A DNA stretch of 64,000 nt from Apoda limacodes (taxonomy: Eukaryota > Arthropoda > Insecta > Lepidoptera > Limacodidae). A program made the translations under genes and the position numbers. The stretch covers positions 30,375,153 to 30,439,152 of the forward strand of contig OX291545.1 in assembly GCA_946406115.1 (NCBI GenBank). The letters run 5' to 3'. Every line of letters begins with the position of its first letter. Within the stretch, counting starts at the first letter, position 1. This document shows, in pieces, positions 12,201-27,200 of the stretch. A model generated the notes under the pieces. That model made no database searches. It was not told the DNA's origin and saw only the letters and a list, made by a program, of their open reading frames with translations.

Positions 12201-15200
12201 TTCCTATTCTTTTAAAGCGCACGCGGGAATAAGCTAGTATGTATTACAGGTGTCGAGTAACAATGACTTTGGATATCACAACCTCCATGCTGACGCTGCA
12301 CAATATTCCTGACAGCTATCAATAAACCACAAACAAATTGCGAATCCCAAAAGGGCAAAAGTCGACAACACTAACTTGACGGTGGATGACTCATACGAAC
12401 AATACACCCGCTGCAACAGTGAAAAATTACCTTTTATTATATATTGTATGCCTACTACGTATTGTAAAGTGATGACCAATTTTATCGGTGTCTATATGGA
12501 ATTAAAATTATTTTATATCCAATCTAATAAGTTTGTTTGTTCGCGCTAATCTCTGGAAGTACCAGTTGGATATATGAAAAAATCTTATTGCATTTGACAG
12601 TCTAACTCTTGAGATAGGTTATAGCTATTAAATATTACGCTTCGACCTTTGGGAGCCGAGCAGAAAGATAAAAAGTCTGAAACACCCTTAAGAGAAAACA
12701 AATATATATATATATCTATATCTTATGTATATAAAAATTACGTGTCACGTTGTTTGTCCGCGATGGACTCCTAAACTACTGAACCGATTTTGATCAATCT
12801 TCGTAACTATCTGTTATTTTAACAACTTAAAAGAAAGGATAGTTTTTATCTCGATCTGTCAAGTGCGAGCCGGACTCGGGCACTTTAGGTAAAAACCAAC
12901 TTTCGCCGGGTTACAGAGGGACGGCAGCGGAACAACGTTCGCCGGGAACGCTAGTATATATATCTTTGTTCTATGTAATGTGTCGTTTCCAAATTTTACA
13001 ATGATTGAAGTTGTGGTATATGATAATAATGGAGTCGCATTAAATGCAGCAAATGGTGCAATAATTGTCGTACACTCAATCTTTGCCGTTTAGTGACACA
13101 CCGGCTGCAGCGCCATCTACCGGGTCCAATTGTGTTTTTAAATCATGCAGGGACTCACTCGAACGTAAACAAAAAAAAATATCATTAAAATCATTCTTAC
13201 TGCTAAGGAGCAGATCAGTTACACACCGACTACAGCGCCACGTACCGGGTTCAATTGTGTTTTCAAACCATCCAGGAACCCATTAAAATATTCAGACATT
13301 TCACCTAAATCGTTTTATCCATTTAGGAGGAGTTAGATGGCAAACACACGTACAGAAGAATAATAGTAGGAATAAACCGACTAACACTTGACGTTTTCAA
13401 GTAGCCTATGTCCTTTCTCGGGACTCAGACTATCTTCATGACAAATTTCATCTTAATCTGAAAAGTGGTTTAAACGTGAAGAGGTAACAGATAGACATAG
13501 TTACTTTCGCAATTATAATATTAGTATGGATACTAAGAAATATTACGGTACCGACCATATATATATATAGGAACACTGTATGTTTTATTTCTTGTCCCAT
13601 GTGAGAAACATATATTTTTAAAATATGTTTAAATCGAGTACATACATAGACTGAAACAATTTTAATAATGATACGACTAGCTAAAGTCAAATAATTTTCG
13701 TAATATAGCTGACTTTGCTTAGATGATTTGCAAACGGATAAACGGTCTGACTTTTGTAGCCTCAGAAACACAACAAAACTAAGATTGATGGAAATCAAAG
13801 ATAAAAAAAATTGAAGCCATATTGGATTCGCCATCTTGACTTTAAATAAATTATTAAAGATTTGAATTCAGTATCCTCGAAAACCTAACAGAATTTAGTG
13901 TCATCGAAATTAGAGAATTTTGGAAAAAAGTGTATAGTATGGAGAAAAAATTATTTTTAGTGCGAGTCGGGCTCGTGAATTGTGTGATGGTACGGAACCT
14001 ACGGTACACAAGTTCGAGTCGCACTTGGCTGGTTTTTATAGACCTACCTAAATATTAAAAAAATGTGCTGATAGGTGCTATTTTCTTATAGTACTTTTTG
14101 AGTCACTACGGAAAATCTCATTGTATAAAAGGGTAAGAACCCAAAAATCCGAAAGTATAAATTATATAGATACCGTGTTAAAATATTTTCTCATACCCTG
14201 TCTGCCTGACCAGCGATTACATAGTGTTATCGAATCTTAAAGACACGTCTTCCAATGATACCTAAAAAACTTATCTTATATACAAACCATACGGCCTCTG
14301 AGGAATCGATGTCCATCAATAAACCACGTAGTTTTAGTTGCGCTAACCTGCGGCATCGACCCGAGCCGCCTGTCGCGGTCAACGCACAATGTCGCTGATA
14401 ATAGTGTCACCCTTGATAATGTGGATCATCATTGTATTATACATATTATTATACACTTACACTAGTTCCTTGTTCACCAACTATCTATCGTTTCGGCAAC
14501 TAGTGACTGTCTACTGACATGATTTTTTCATCAAATTGTAGAATTTCAAAGATTATGCATTGGATTACTAGCTTTTTCCCGCAGCTCCACCTGCGATAAA
14601 TTCGGTTATCGATGAACGATTTTAACAACAAGTACTTGATTATATTAAGAAAGTGTGGTATAGCAAGTTAAAGATGTAGCTCCAGCTCGCACACGTTTCG
14701 TTCGTTTTTAGTTTATAGTTATTTTTGTAGGAAGTTTTGTAAATTTTCCAGGATTAAAATTAACTTGGATCTCCGTCCATTCAACAATATCAGTGCCAAA
14801 TATCAGCTCAGTTGGTTGCTTCGCAACGATGCTAAGAAATAACACACAAACAGACAGACTTTCAGAAATACATGTTAGTTTGAAATACACGTTAGTTTAC
14901 AATACTGTGAAGTATCATTATTACACTTAGAATGTCATTGGTATCACCGATTAAAGTAAGTGTCATTAATTTACAATAATCTAGATATTCATAAGGAAAT
15001 CTGCGAATAGGTATGTTAAGGCTGTAGAGTATACCTATTTTTTTTTCGATTGTCTAGATTTTCAGGCCTTTAATGATACCAATGATTCTCGTTATTATGC
15101 GTCTTTATAGTAATATGTATAGTAATTAAATGAAAGCAGAGAAGTGAAAATCTGTTCCAATGCTGTTCTTTGTTTGTAGAAGCATAATGTAAAGAGATAC

Positions 15201-18200
15201 TTACCGGATTATTAATTCTATAGTTTAATGTCTCCGTGCACCCTTTGTCACCTAACGGTATTTGAGAGCGTAAGACATTTGTTAATAAAAAACGCTTTTG
15301 AGAAGTCAACAAAGAAAACATATTATGTTGGCATTTTGAATTCATAATTATTTTAATTAATTATTCTTTAAATATTTGTTCATGGGTTTCTTTTCTTTTC
15401 ACGACCAACTTATTGACAAAACTATTCTATTGCGATATATATCTAAAGTTTTGCCTGTGACATTATTTAAAAAGGTCTGAACTATAAGAACACATTAATA
15501 TAAAAGCTTCAGGTTTCCGAGGTGTAAAAATAGCACCCGGTCAACGTCGTATAAACTGGTCATTGTCCCGTTCTTTGAAATAGTATTTAGCACGCACTGT
15601 ACGTACAGCAACCTTAATATAATCAGTCTTTACTTCCGACTTTAAAACATTGCTTAAAGCTTGGTATTACTAAAAGAATATGTAAAAAATATATAGTGAT
15701 ACTTACATATCTATTATTACTGTACTTCTTCCATTGGTTAACGTAGGTATAGACACTAAAGTATGTGCCTAATTTATATTCAATATAGCCGTCAATAATA
15801 AAGTTTTACAACTTAATTCGGCCTCTATTAATATTTAAGAAGTACGTATAGAATTTTCATGGAACAAACTATGATTCATAGAAGATGATATGTATTAGCA
15901 GGCAAGTATTGTATGCGTACTGTAGTACCCTCTATCCTCATGCCCTATAGTATATATTCTTGTTTTGTGCGTGATCGTCATTGTGTGGAGTAAAAAGGCC
16001 TACACGTAGGGTTGCCAGGCTTGTTTTATTAAAAATGTTTCGCTTTTTACAGTCATGTCCGGCCACATGTACGACGCAGCGTGGCCTAATTGTAATAGGT
16101 AGGATGGACTGATTTTTATTTGTTGTGGTTAATTTTGTAATAAAACTGTGGTTTATGAATACATGTATAAAGTCGTTAAAAAGACTTTTATACGAAACTA
16201 ACCTGTTTTTCTTTATTACAAAAGGGTTTTTCTGGCTGGGAAATGTATAACCATTCATTTTCAAGGACAAAGAAAATTTGTCTGGCCTGTTGGACAAAAT
16301 GTCCGGCTTTTTAAACTATTGTGTCCGTATTTATACTATATTATATAAAATTATAAAGGCAGGTGTAGTTGTAAATTATGGATCGCAATTGGTTTTAGAG
16401 TAGGAGTCGGTGAAGGTCTATGACATAGCTAAACGCCAGCTTTGTCATCAGTTAGTAAGTGACCAACCGATTGACATAGATTTGCTGCCTCCTGGGGGTC
16501 CTTCTGACTACCTAATATACAAATACCATTTTATCGTCACGTAATCGTACAAAACCAAATATTCAGTATTCATATTACTTTATGTTCGTTATTAATCACT
16601 TACGGTTTCGTGATGGTAGGTTTCCAGTGGCTGATGGTAGGTCTCCAGTGGCTGCCAATCAGATCGAACTTCATATTTAATTCAGTTGGAAGGAGCCTAG
16701 GGAATACACACGTGTCAGATATTGTTTGATGAAAGTTTAATGCAAAGTTGACGGCGACCGTTTGGTACAGCTGTCATGGCGTTGTGGGTGACGTTGTGAC
16801 GTAGCGTTTTAATTTTAATAGTTTAATTTTGTTTAAAAAGACTTCCAGTCGATATCACTATGAGACCTACTGTCTTAAAGTTAGCCTTTTCCAAGATTTT
16901 CCTACTTAAGGGATTTTACAAAAAATCCTACTAAAACTCTTAAAATAGCTTTAAATCCTTAAAAATTGGTATTTTTGGCCCATTTTTTTTGTTTTGCAAC
17001 AAAGATATTCTAAATAAGGAATATTAAAAGTCAAATCTTCGTATTTGTCGGTATCTTACGCGAAAATCTTTAAACAAAAACATTCAATGCTTAAAAACTA
17101 CGGTGACTGCCTATAAAACGTCGATTAACTCAAAAAAGTCCCCCAAAATTATTACTAAATAGAAAACATCTACGTTTCATTACCTTTCAAATGAGGTTTT
17201 AAAATTCAAAATGACTAATAATAAAATGACAGGAAAAAGTAATTAAATTCATAAAATGGGATTTATTGAGAAAAAAAACCAGTTTCACAGTTGGTTTACA
17301 AAATGCCTGCCCCTATTTCTAATGCAAACTTGTGCCCCTCTTATCACACCCGTGTTTACAACCCTCGAATCTCTGAGCTCCAATTGCATTTCCTGCGTTG
17401 CGTTTATAATTCTATTTTGTAGGTCTTCAATATTAGGTACAGAAACCTCGTCAGCGTATACAAGATTTTTCATTCGACTCCACACAAAGAAGTCCATGGG
17501 TGTAATGTCGAAATTACGTGCTGGCCATGGTATTGGCACACCTCTACCGATCCATCACTTGGGGAATTGTTGGTCCAGCTAATTTTTCTCACTTAGTTTG
17601 AAATGCGCTGGATCTCCATCGTGCATGAGTACCATGTTTCACCTTGTTTGTATCGTTCCATGGCCGGCACGTAGTCCCGACATTACACCCATGAACTTCT
17701 TTGTGTGAAGTCGAATGAAAAGTCTGCTATACGCTGATGAGGTTCCTGTACCCTAATATTGAAGACCTGCGCAATAGAATTATAAACGCAGCGCAGGAAA
17801 TGCAAAGGGAGCTCCGAGATTCCTCCGAGATTCGAGGGTTTTGAAAGCGGGTGAGATAAGAAGGGCACAAGTTTGCATTAGAAATAGGGGCGGGAATTTG
17901 GATTTTTTTTTTCTATAAATACCATTCTACGATTTTTTCATTCTTTTTCCTTTCATTTTATTATTAGTCATATCTTTGTGGTTTCTTAACCGAATTTGCA
18001 TTTTAAAACCTCATTTGAAAGGTAATGAAACGTAGATGTTTTCTAATAATATTGTAAGTAATAATTTTGGGGGTCATTTTTGAGTAAATCGACGTTTTAT
18101 AGGCAGTCACCGTAGTTTTTTATCATTTAATGTTTTAGTTTAACGATTTTCGCGTAAGATACCGACAAATACGAAGATTTGACCATTAATATTCCTTATT

Positions 18201-21200
18201 TAGAAAATCTTTGTTGCGAAACAAAAAAATGGGCCAGAAAAACCAATTTTTAAGGATTTTTAGCTATTTTCTGAGTTTTAGTAGGATTTTTTTGTAAAAT
18301 TCTTTAAGTAGAAATATCTTGGAAAGGTTTAACTTTAGGACAGTAAGTCTCATAGTGATATCGACTGGAATTGCCCCATACTGTCACACCTTAACGGTTC
18401 CGCCACTAATTTCCAGGTCAACCTGCATAATTACTTACTTTGTTTGATATTTTGTTATGGAAACTTACTTACACACATGTGAAAAGTTTGTTATTTACAA
18501 AGCAGTAATAAATAGAAACAAAACTAACTTTATACAATAAATTAAGTATAATAATATTCTACATCAATTATTAGAAATTCTATTTGTATTTTACTTGGTA
18601 GTGCAAACCGCAAATCCAGGTACCAATCCATGATCAGACCCTGATTACCCTCTATTTATAACCTTTAAGACTATTCCAATAACCCTAAACATGATATTTC
18701 TGCTGTACACCACTTAGGAGTTAAGTATCCTGCTAGTACAAGGTGATACTATAGCATAAGTTCAATTTCATCAGTATACCCAATTTCATATGGTATTTTT
18801 TAAGAAAAAAGTAATCAGATTTTAAAGGGTCGGCAACGCGTATACCCCCGTAATGCAAGCGTCCATAGACTGCGGTGACTGCTTAACATTTAGGAGACCG
18901 TAAGCTTGTTTTTCACCTTAGTACTATAAAGAACTAATGTAGCTACTTAGAATGAATTGGGGTACCCCAAGAACTGTACTGTATATATATATTTGACCAC
19001 TGTTTTATAACCTACAATAATGTTTCATATTCATGAATAAACAGCGTAGTCGGTAAGTGTAGGCGTGGCTGGGACACAAGTAACAGTTGTCAACCACAAA
19101 GAAGTAGTTATGAATTGTTAGTTAGGTGCCAGTTGAACGAATTTGTCGACCCATATTGTTGTATTTATGATGCAGTAAGATATCTATTTTTTCAACCTTC
19201 AAAGTTTTGTTAAATAGAAAACCTACAAATGTTTAAAAGTGACGTTTAATTTCTAAAGGATATACCTACTTAAGTTAGAATAGTATATTGCACAACTAAA
19301 AAAAAAAAACCGTATAGGCGAATCTGACTCTTGCTCTCTGGTTCCTTATGAACTTGTTTGTTAATGTCCATTACGGCCTCTAAGACTTTTGCCCGTTTTC
19401 TGATTTATTTTTATAAAAAAAAAAATTGATCACAAAATATTAGTGACTATAACAGGTGCGAGTAAGCAACTCGCGGGTTGTAGTAAATAGGCGGCTGTGC
19501 TTGTTATATCCTATCATTATGTATAGAAAGTTGTTAAGTCTTGAGTCGAGCGATGCCAGTTGTATCCTTGTATCATATTCCATCAATTACATAATTTGAG
19601 CTGTGACCCAAATGTTGAGGTTTCTGTGTCAAATTGAAGAAACCTTCAATAATTTTTTAATAACTTCTGTAATTGAGTCCTAGTTGCAGCTAAGCAATTA
19701 TTTTATTTAGTTACTTTATGATTTAAAAGATGATTGACCAAAAAATATAAGTCGAGAGTTTCATAAAAATTGTCGGTCTTAAATCAAGCATAAAATAAAA
19801 AGAACATTTTTTGCCATTTTGTCACTTACCTAGTGAGTACTATTAATATAAACCTAAAATCATTACAATATAGAAACTAATGTAAAAAAAATATATATAT
19901 AAAATCATCGTAAAAAATGCAGCACTGTAGACGCCTACAAAAAACTCACAGACATAGTTAAGAAGAAAAAAAAATAGGTCACATATTTGCAAGAAAAGAC
20001 CAGAAGACCATACTTAGTAGGTAAGGGAGGAAACATCGATAGGTAAGATATTCACAAGAAAAGACCAGAGAACATACAATGTAAGTTAGGGAGTATATAA
20101 TGTAATAAATTAATAAATAATTAAGACATGAATAGGTTACATATTTCCAAGGAAAATACCAAAGACCATATAGAGTAGGTTTGTGAGGAAACATGAATTG
20201 GTTACATATTTACAAGAAAAAAACCAGAGGCTATAGATAATAGGTTAGGGAGAGGGGTGCAGGACCGATCACAAAAACAGAGTTCTCCGACCTAGATAGA
20301 CGATGAGACACCACACTAAACTTTTTCCGTTGTCGTGTAGTGTTTGTTGTGAAAACGTCTACGTGGTATGTGTTTGGTTATCTTTCTACAAATCAATATT
20401 AATCACAGTAAACAGATCACAATTTTATTTTACTTTTACCAAACAGTAAATAGTGTTAAATCAACATAGTTAAAATACTATTATCTGAGGTTTGACCCCC
20501 CAAAAGCTATAACACTGAAGTGTCGACCCGTCACTGTATGTATAATGAAAATTTCTTTGCTCGTGCACTAGCGTTGTGTGGTATAGGTAATGAGCGCTTA
20601 ACGATGTCAATCGGGTGTCTATTAGAATTGCCAAAAACAAGTCCAAAAGAAATGTAAATAACATTTAGGAAACGTATACAACCTAAACAGAACCGTAGCT
20701 GCGCTCAGGAACTGCAAAAAATTCGCAAAGAAATTACAACCCTCCTGGACAAATTTTAAAATGCACAGGAAGCTACTCTAAAATTTATGAAGGAAAATAC
20801 CTCAGGAATGCAAACTCAACTAAGTGAAATCAAAATTTCGATTGAAACGGGTTAAAATTAATATAACAATATTAAGACTCAAATATCGGACCTCGCTAAA
20901 ACTAATAATGCAACTAAAAAGAAAATTTAGGGCATGGAACCAGAAGATACCCTCAAGTAAAATCACGCCTATCTGTGACGAAAATACAAGAAATTCAAGA
21001 ACGAGCAGCTAGGGAAAAAAATATAATCATAGCGGGAATACTAGAATGTAAAGCGCCAAACGCAGATCAAGATTATGTTTCCGATGCGGCATATCAAGAA
21101 GGATAATAAGACTTTTAAAATATAACACGAATAAAGAACGTAATATAAAAGTACGTTTCGAAGCACCTCAAACGGACATACTGCTACTGCGAAACAAGGA

Positions 21201-24200
21201 TAAAGTTCAAAATGGCATTGAAATCTTTTCTGATCAGCAGATCAGAAAAGATCTCTAGCGCAACAAATATATTTAAAAAACACTAAAAGATAAACTAGCG
21301 CGAAGAACTGCAAACGGAAAAAATGACAATACCATAAAACATATTAAGGGAATTCCAAAAATTATATATCTAGTAAAAATACAAAAAACACTCGATTAGC
21401 TTGTACCAACAATGCTACTCATGCAAATACTAAGTGACTGCAAAAACCTATTAATCGGTAAATCCAACTTATATTTTCTCTATACTAATTATAGTGTATT
21501 TATATTATGTATTTGTAAACCAGAAAAATTTGACGTACTCAAATGTATACTGCAATCTTTCAAAAATGTACATACACATAATATTACTTACAGAAACTTG
21601 GATCCGATCAGAACAACAAGTCAAACAATTTGAACTGCAAAATTAGATTACTACAATATCAGACCTGATGTCATTGGTGTGGGTGTTTCTATCTATGTAC
21701 ATAATAATTTAAAACAATAAATTTATGTCAACATGCTTTAATAACGGAAAGAAATACTTATGGATCCACCTTTACAAGTATCCTGTCGAAATAGGAGTTG
21801 TATACAAGCCTGGTCACTCAAACTTTAAAGATTTTTTACTTACTTTGAGGCACAATCATTGTTTTTGGCGACACAAATATTAAGTTACTGACTTTAGATA
21901 GCAAAACTAAACTAACGATGCCATGTGAACTTGATAGGATACGAGATAATTAAGCAATGCAAAGTACTGCACTACAGAAACAGCAACAAGTCAAACTATT
22001 ATAGATCACGTTGTAACTAATCTAAAGGGCCATAACTTCCACTTTGGAGAATATGATTCCTCGATATCAGACCATAAAAGAATCTTTAATATACCAAACC
22101 ATAATAATTTTAGTGTAATCAGACAAGTCTAGCAAAAAACCAACCAAGAATGTATATTGGTTTGACACTTGACAAAAAGTTAACATGGAACGAACACTTA
22201 CAACATATAAAATATAAACTCTCAGCTCTGGCCGGATCGATACGTATATATATTTGTAGATACACCACACAAAGCTTGGCCTTTGATCTAGGTACAACTC
22301 CCTTGTGAAACCTTACTTATTTTTTACCTGATAAAACCAATATTGAATCAATTCAATCCTGTACCATTATAATTATTTAACGCTTTCCAAAACAATATAC
22401 AAAGAATTCCACAACTACACACTTATAACACCTGGATACTTATCTACAAAACAATTCACAAACTAACTCACTCAAATGTCATGTTTTTAACAAGGGCGGC
22501 AATACAGACATACAAGACTCGTCGGGCTAATCATCTAGTTCTACCGAAAATAAGAACAAATTTGAATAAAAATGCTTTGACATTTTCGGAAGCACAACTA
22601 AACAACAGACTTCCAAATGCTATAAAAGAAGCTACTACACCTCACATTTTCAAAAGAAAATTTGTTTTCTTTCGCTTCTTGGCTAAATTTGGCTAATCTT
22701 CTTGTAACGTAGCGTTGACAAAATGGTAACAAAATTGTTTGCTAATATATGTAACAATGAGTCGCTCTTTGAAAATCGTTCTTAACTTGGACCACCGTCT
22801 ATGTGATACCTCGTTTGTAGCAATTATCGCAGTTAGCAAATAGTAAACAGTAGCACCGGGTATAAAAAATAAAATTGTTCTCTTCTCTTGTTCTCATGTA
22901 TGTGGTCTATGTCTTAATGAAAAAAAATATTTCTTAAAACCGATATTGTAATTTTTTTTACAGTGTAAGCATGAGCATTTGTTATTAAAAGGGTAGGTAA
23001 AACCACGATGTCTTTGTAGTTTTTATGGTTCCGTAGCCCAACGAGGAGCCCATTACTTTATTTATAGTTTTAGGAACTCGTTACTCAGTTACTTATAGTT
23101 TCTTCTACGAGTACCTATTTACTCAGATGTGCTTTAGGTCTTTCCGTTTTGTCAATATGTACTTATGTATATTTTTACTGATTTAATGTGAGACTTTATT
23201 ACAGGTCAACGGGGAGCGTAATCCAGAAGAAGTGTATAAGGACTTCAGAATAGCTGTGCTGCAAATCCTGGGCTCAACGGAGGACGAGACGACGACTGTG
23301 AACGGATTAAACGGGGTGGGGGTCGGGGCTTCGGGGATACCTGGGGAAGTCTTCGGGGTGGAACCCGTGCCAGCACTGGGGCGTCGGGACAGCCAGGATG
23401 TGGAGGCAGCTGCGGTGCTTCCGGTAGCTGATCCAGTGCCACTGATAACTGCGCCAGTGCTGCCACCGGCAACCCTTCATAATAACGGAGGAATAGATAG
23501 GCTTGTGGGTCCAAAGGTGGGTAGTAGTAAATCATTAACTCTCTGAATACATATTTAGGGCAAATAGGGCATTACTTAACGTCTGAGAAATAGGTTAATT
23601 GAAAATCCTGGGCAGCGTTCGGGAAATCACGCAATATCATTTTGTCCAAAAATATCACAGTGCCTAAAGGCCTAAAGGTTTTCATTGAATACATACGGGA
23701 CAGAAACGTACATACATAAGCTTAGAGTCGTGAACGAGTTATTGACAACTCAAATGGTTAGCAAACTATAGTGACAGTAGGCATGTCACATCGCTCGTCG
23801 AACCGATTACCCGTAGGTGAGAAAAAATTCTCGAGTGGTGACCGCGGATCGGAAGACGCAGCGTTAGATGGCCTCCTAACAGGTGGACAGAGAGAGCCGC
23901 AGGAAGCCGATATTTAAGCGCAGATGAGTGAGGCCTACGTACAGCAGTTGGTACCTTCCAACTGAGACGACTACGAAGCTCAAATATATTATGGTTAATC
24001 AATAATATTAAGACAAAATTCTCACAGCCTAAAATAATTTCTGGATTCGCCACTGAATATACTTGCTCGTATAGTTGGACTAATTGACGCGAATTTAGGC
24101 TTATAATCAACTTATATCAAGTATTTTACTTTACATTTATAAAGCACCAGTGCGGAAATGAAAAAAATTAAACAGTCCGAAAAAATACTTGTAATTCAGT

Positions 24201-27200
24201 TAATTACATAAGTTAATACTCGTTGAAAATCTATATTTTACATTTTTAAAAGCTAATTAATATGTATGTATCTCTCTTTACTCCCACATTATAATGCGGG
24301 GTACAACCAAATTTAACCAACCACTGTGGTCCTGCGTGACAGGTGGTGAACCCATAGCCACAAGAACACATAGCGTATCTGGACCAAGGAGGACTACTCT
24401 TTACTTTGTGAACCTCACGACTTAATTTAGGTATGCACATAGACTAAGAGAACTGGATAGCGCCTAGGAGCGCCAGTTCCTAGCCAGCTGTAAAATTAAA
24501 TTTGGCTGATGTATCGCTTTGTCTCTTTCGAAACAATGGTCAATTTTGTCAGCATATTGCGCAGTTCATAGTACAGATTACAGAACTCGAAGTCTATGGG
24601 TATGCCCCATAGTTCATGAATGTAGTTATCTGTGGTCTTAAATCACCAATTAAAGACCAGGGACATAATAAGATATCCCTGTTACCAGTGCATGTGCTTA
24701 ATGAACCAAGAATTAAATCAAGATTTAATGTATTTCCTGTTCTCTATAATAAGGAACGCAACCCATGCATAGTCAGACAGACACGCACTTGACCGTTTTT
24801 TATGCCACTAGTGTTAGTGATGAGCAAAGCAAGACCAAGACTAGAACAGTCTTGGTCTTGGTCTTGGTCTTGCTTGTTCAGTCTTGGTCTTGGTCTTGCT
24901 CAAATCTGTCTGGTCTCGGTCTTGGTCTTGGTCTTGCTTACCTAGTCTTGGTCTTGGTCTTGCTGTATTTTGTTTGGTCTTGGTTTTAGTCTTGGTCTTG
25001 CCATAATTTCTTAACGAACATCTTCCAAAACATTTTGTAAACATTTTATTTTTATTCAACAAACATTTTTAAACCTAAATTTACTATCTTTGAATTAAAA
25101 TCATATCATTCAAGCTAGTTTCTTATAAAGATCAAAAGTCTGTATTGGACCTATTGTGGTAAGAAGACTAGAAATTTCAGAATTTGCAAAACAAGTTCCA
25201 ATGTATTTTGTAATAAGAGATTCTTCCAGGGCTTATTTGTTCCGTTTGATTCTGTTTTTTATAAGGATTGAATCTTTGTATGGGATCTGTAATAAAGGTC
25301 ATATAAAAATCAATATAAAAAAGGCATATAATCATTTTAGGACCTGAGCTGAAGCCATCAATCATTCTCAGTGAACTGTCCATGAATGGTATGTAAAAAT
25401 TAGCATAGAAATTAAAATGTAAGGGCTCCATTTATTAGTATTCGCCATAGAATCAAGTTACTTTTAAAACACCTTTTCTTTATTTCTTATTTTCTTTCTG
25501 AAACAATTCTCAAAAAAAAAAATCTGGCCTGATGAACCACTAACTTTTTATAGTATTTAAAATATATATAAATTTTCACTGTGTGAGATGCCAAAGGTTT
25601 TTTTTTTAATATTGTGCCTTTAAATATGTAAATACATGAATGCATGGTTAAAATAAGTTCTAACATTTTGCCTAGACTGACTTGATCCTGTTCATCTAAC
25701 TGACTACACTCGAACTTCTATGTGATCCCACTCTTATCTTCTTAATAATGGGCTCTGACTGTTATAGTGGCTATGTTTGCATTAACATTTATTGTTTGTT
25801 TACGTAGGTATCGATCTAGAAAACAATTCACATGGTGTATTTAGTATTGCTGAATATAATTCTAGATTTCAGTACTTTTTTTCGTTCTTTAGCAGGCGGG
25901 TATTTTTTAAATATAAATATTTTATCTCACATAGAAAAAGGCGAGTTACTGTGAAAAAGAAATTTTGGTTGAGTCTTGCGTATTTAATCTTGGTCTTGCA
26001 TAGTCGGTCTTGGTATTAGTCTTGTTCTTGTCCATATTGTCTTGGTCTTGGTCTTGCAAGTCGAAGAATGGTTTCGGTCTCGGTCTTGGTCTTGCTTTTT
26101 CGCAAGACCAAGACCAAGACAGCAAGACCAAGACCAATATTGCTCATCACTACTAGTGTCTTAGTCAGGCCATCTGAACCGTAACTAAAACTTTGAGAGA
26201 GAAGCAAACATATTACCCATTGGCATACTTCGAGGATATTATAACGTATGTCAAAACTTTTATTGAAAATAGAAAAATAGAGTTTTATGAAAATTATCAG
26301 GAAGGTTGGGTCACATCTTGCGAGAGAAAGAACATAAACTCTCAATTAAAAATTCCGTATATTAAATTTTGGATACAACCCCAGGACCAAACTTTAAATA
26401 ATTTGTCAAATTCCCTAATTCAAATAACCATTCTGTCTGTACATCAGTGATGACGACGCGAAAAAAACACAAAGCGAGTGCATTGTCTGCGACATTACGA
26501 ATGGGAAGGTAGACCGACCTCCTTGACCTACTAAATATTTTTGTTACCATATCGAACGCTCGCCCACCTACAAACAAGGAGGTACTTCATTCAGTAGTAA
26601 CTGTACTCTATGGCGTACCTCGCGAATTTGATGATTGCTTTATTTCCTACAATAATAGACAAAAACTTTCTGTGCGGACAGACCCTTCGATATCTGTGGC
26701 ACAAGGTTTTTGCCCGTGACAAGGAGTTTCTTCTTAGGCGCTTGAGATATTAAAACGCGTATATGCACACAACAGACCGATTTTATTTAACTTATGCTTC
26801 TAACTTAATTCTAACACATATGTACAAAAATTTTTACTTCTTAGCTTTCATAGCTATTGACTTGTTGAAGTTTTCTTGAAGACTGTATACAAATCAAAAT
26901 TCGTTCTATATTTATAGTAAAAATGAAAAACCCCATCAGAGGGAGAGGTTGTTCCATAGAACTTTCTAGATTTAGTACTTAACTTATTGTACTTACTGTG
27001 GTGACTAAAAATCTAGCCCACACAAAAACTTAGTGAAAGACAACATATAGTAGTCGATATAGACATATATCGAAAGTGTAGGTATATCTATCTAGCTATA
27101 AATCGCTACTTACAGTTGGGGTTTCTATCGGCTATTGCCATCACAGTCGCACGATTTGCGGCTTGACTATAAAATAACACTGTTTTACATTTTTAGGTTT

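Larger units (their letters stand above)
16843..18370. mobile_element. Palindromic Tc1/mariner-type element (two 3' halves head to head)
   Basis: Arms 16843-17530 and about 17658-18370 are imperfect inverted copies over some 690-710 bp. Both outer ends read TTCCAGTCGATATCACTATG. The arms include about 390 bp of terminal non-coding repeat and the 3' end of the transposase gene; about 127 bp of extra transposase sequence lies in the middle. The whole can fold into one long hairpin. No target duplication (TA or other) was seen at the ends. Confidence 0.75.
24815..26151. mobile_element. hAT-like non-autonomous element with hexamer-array ends
   Basis: The direct repeat ACTAGTGT at 24807-24814 and 26152-26159 fits an 8-bp target duplication. 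Ends are TAGTGATGAGCAA (24815-24827) and its inverse TTGCTCATCACT (26140-26151), which fit the TAGNG start of hAT elements. Inside each end lies an array of the hexamer TCTTGG/CCAAGA, partly inverted. The middle 950 bp is AT-rich without a recognised transposase. The target duplication and TIR are visible directly; the superfamily is inference. Confidence 0.75.

Noticed and set aside
13448..13834. 128-codon minus-strand open frame with hydrophobic stretches
   Set aside because: It overlaps an RTE/SINE tail and AT-rich DNA, with no splice context or family match.
23245..23535. 96-codon minus-strand open frame
   Set aside because: It is antisense to an AK5-like exon. The plus-strand frame joins in phase with neighbours; the minus frame is a by-product of GC-rich sequence.
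24765..25062. Open frames of Leu-Val or Arg-Pro repeats on both strands
   Set aside because: They are translations of the TCTTGG/CCAAGA hexamer array and have no independent coding signal.
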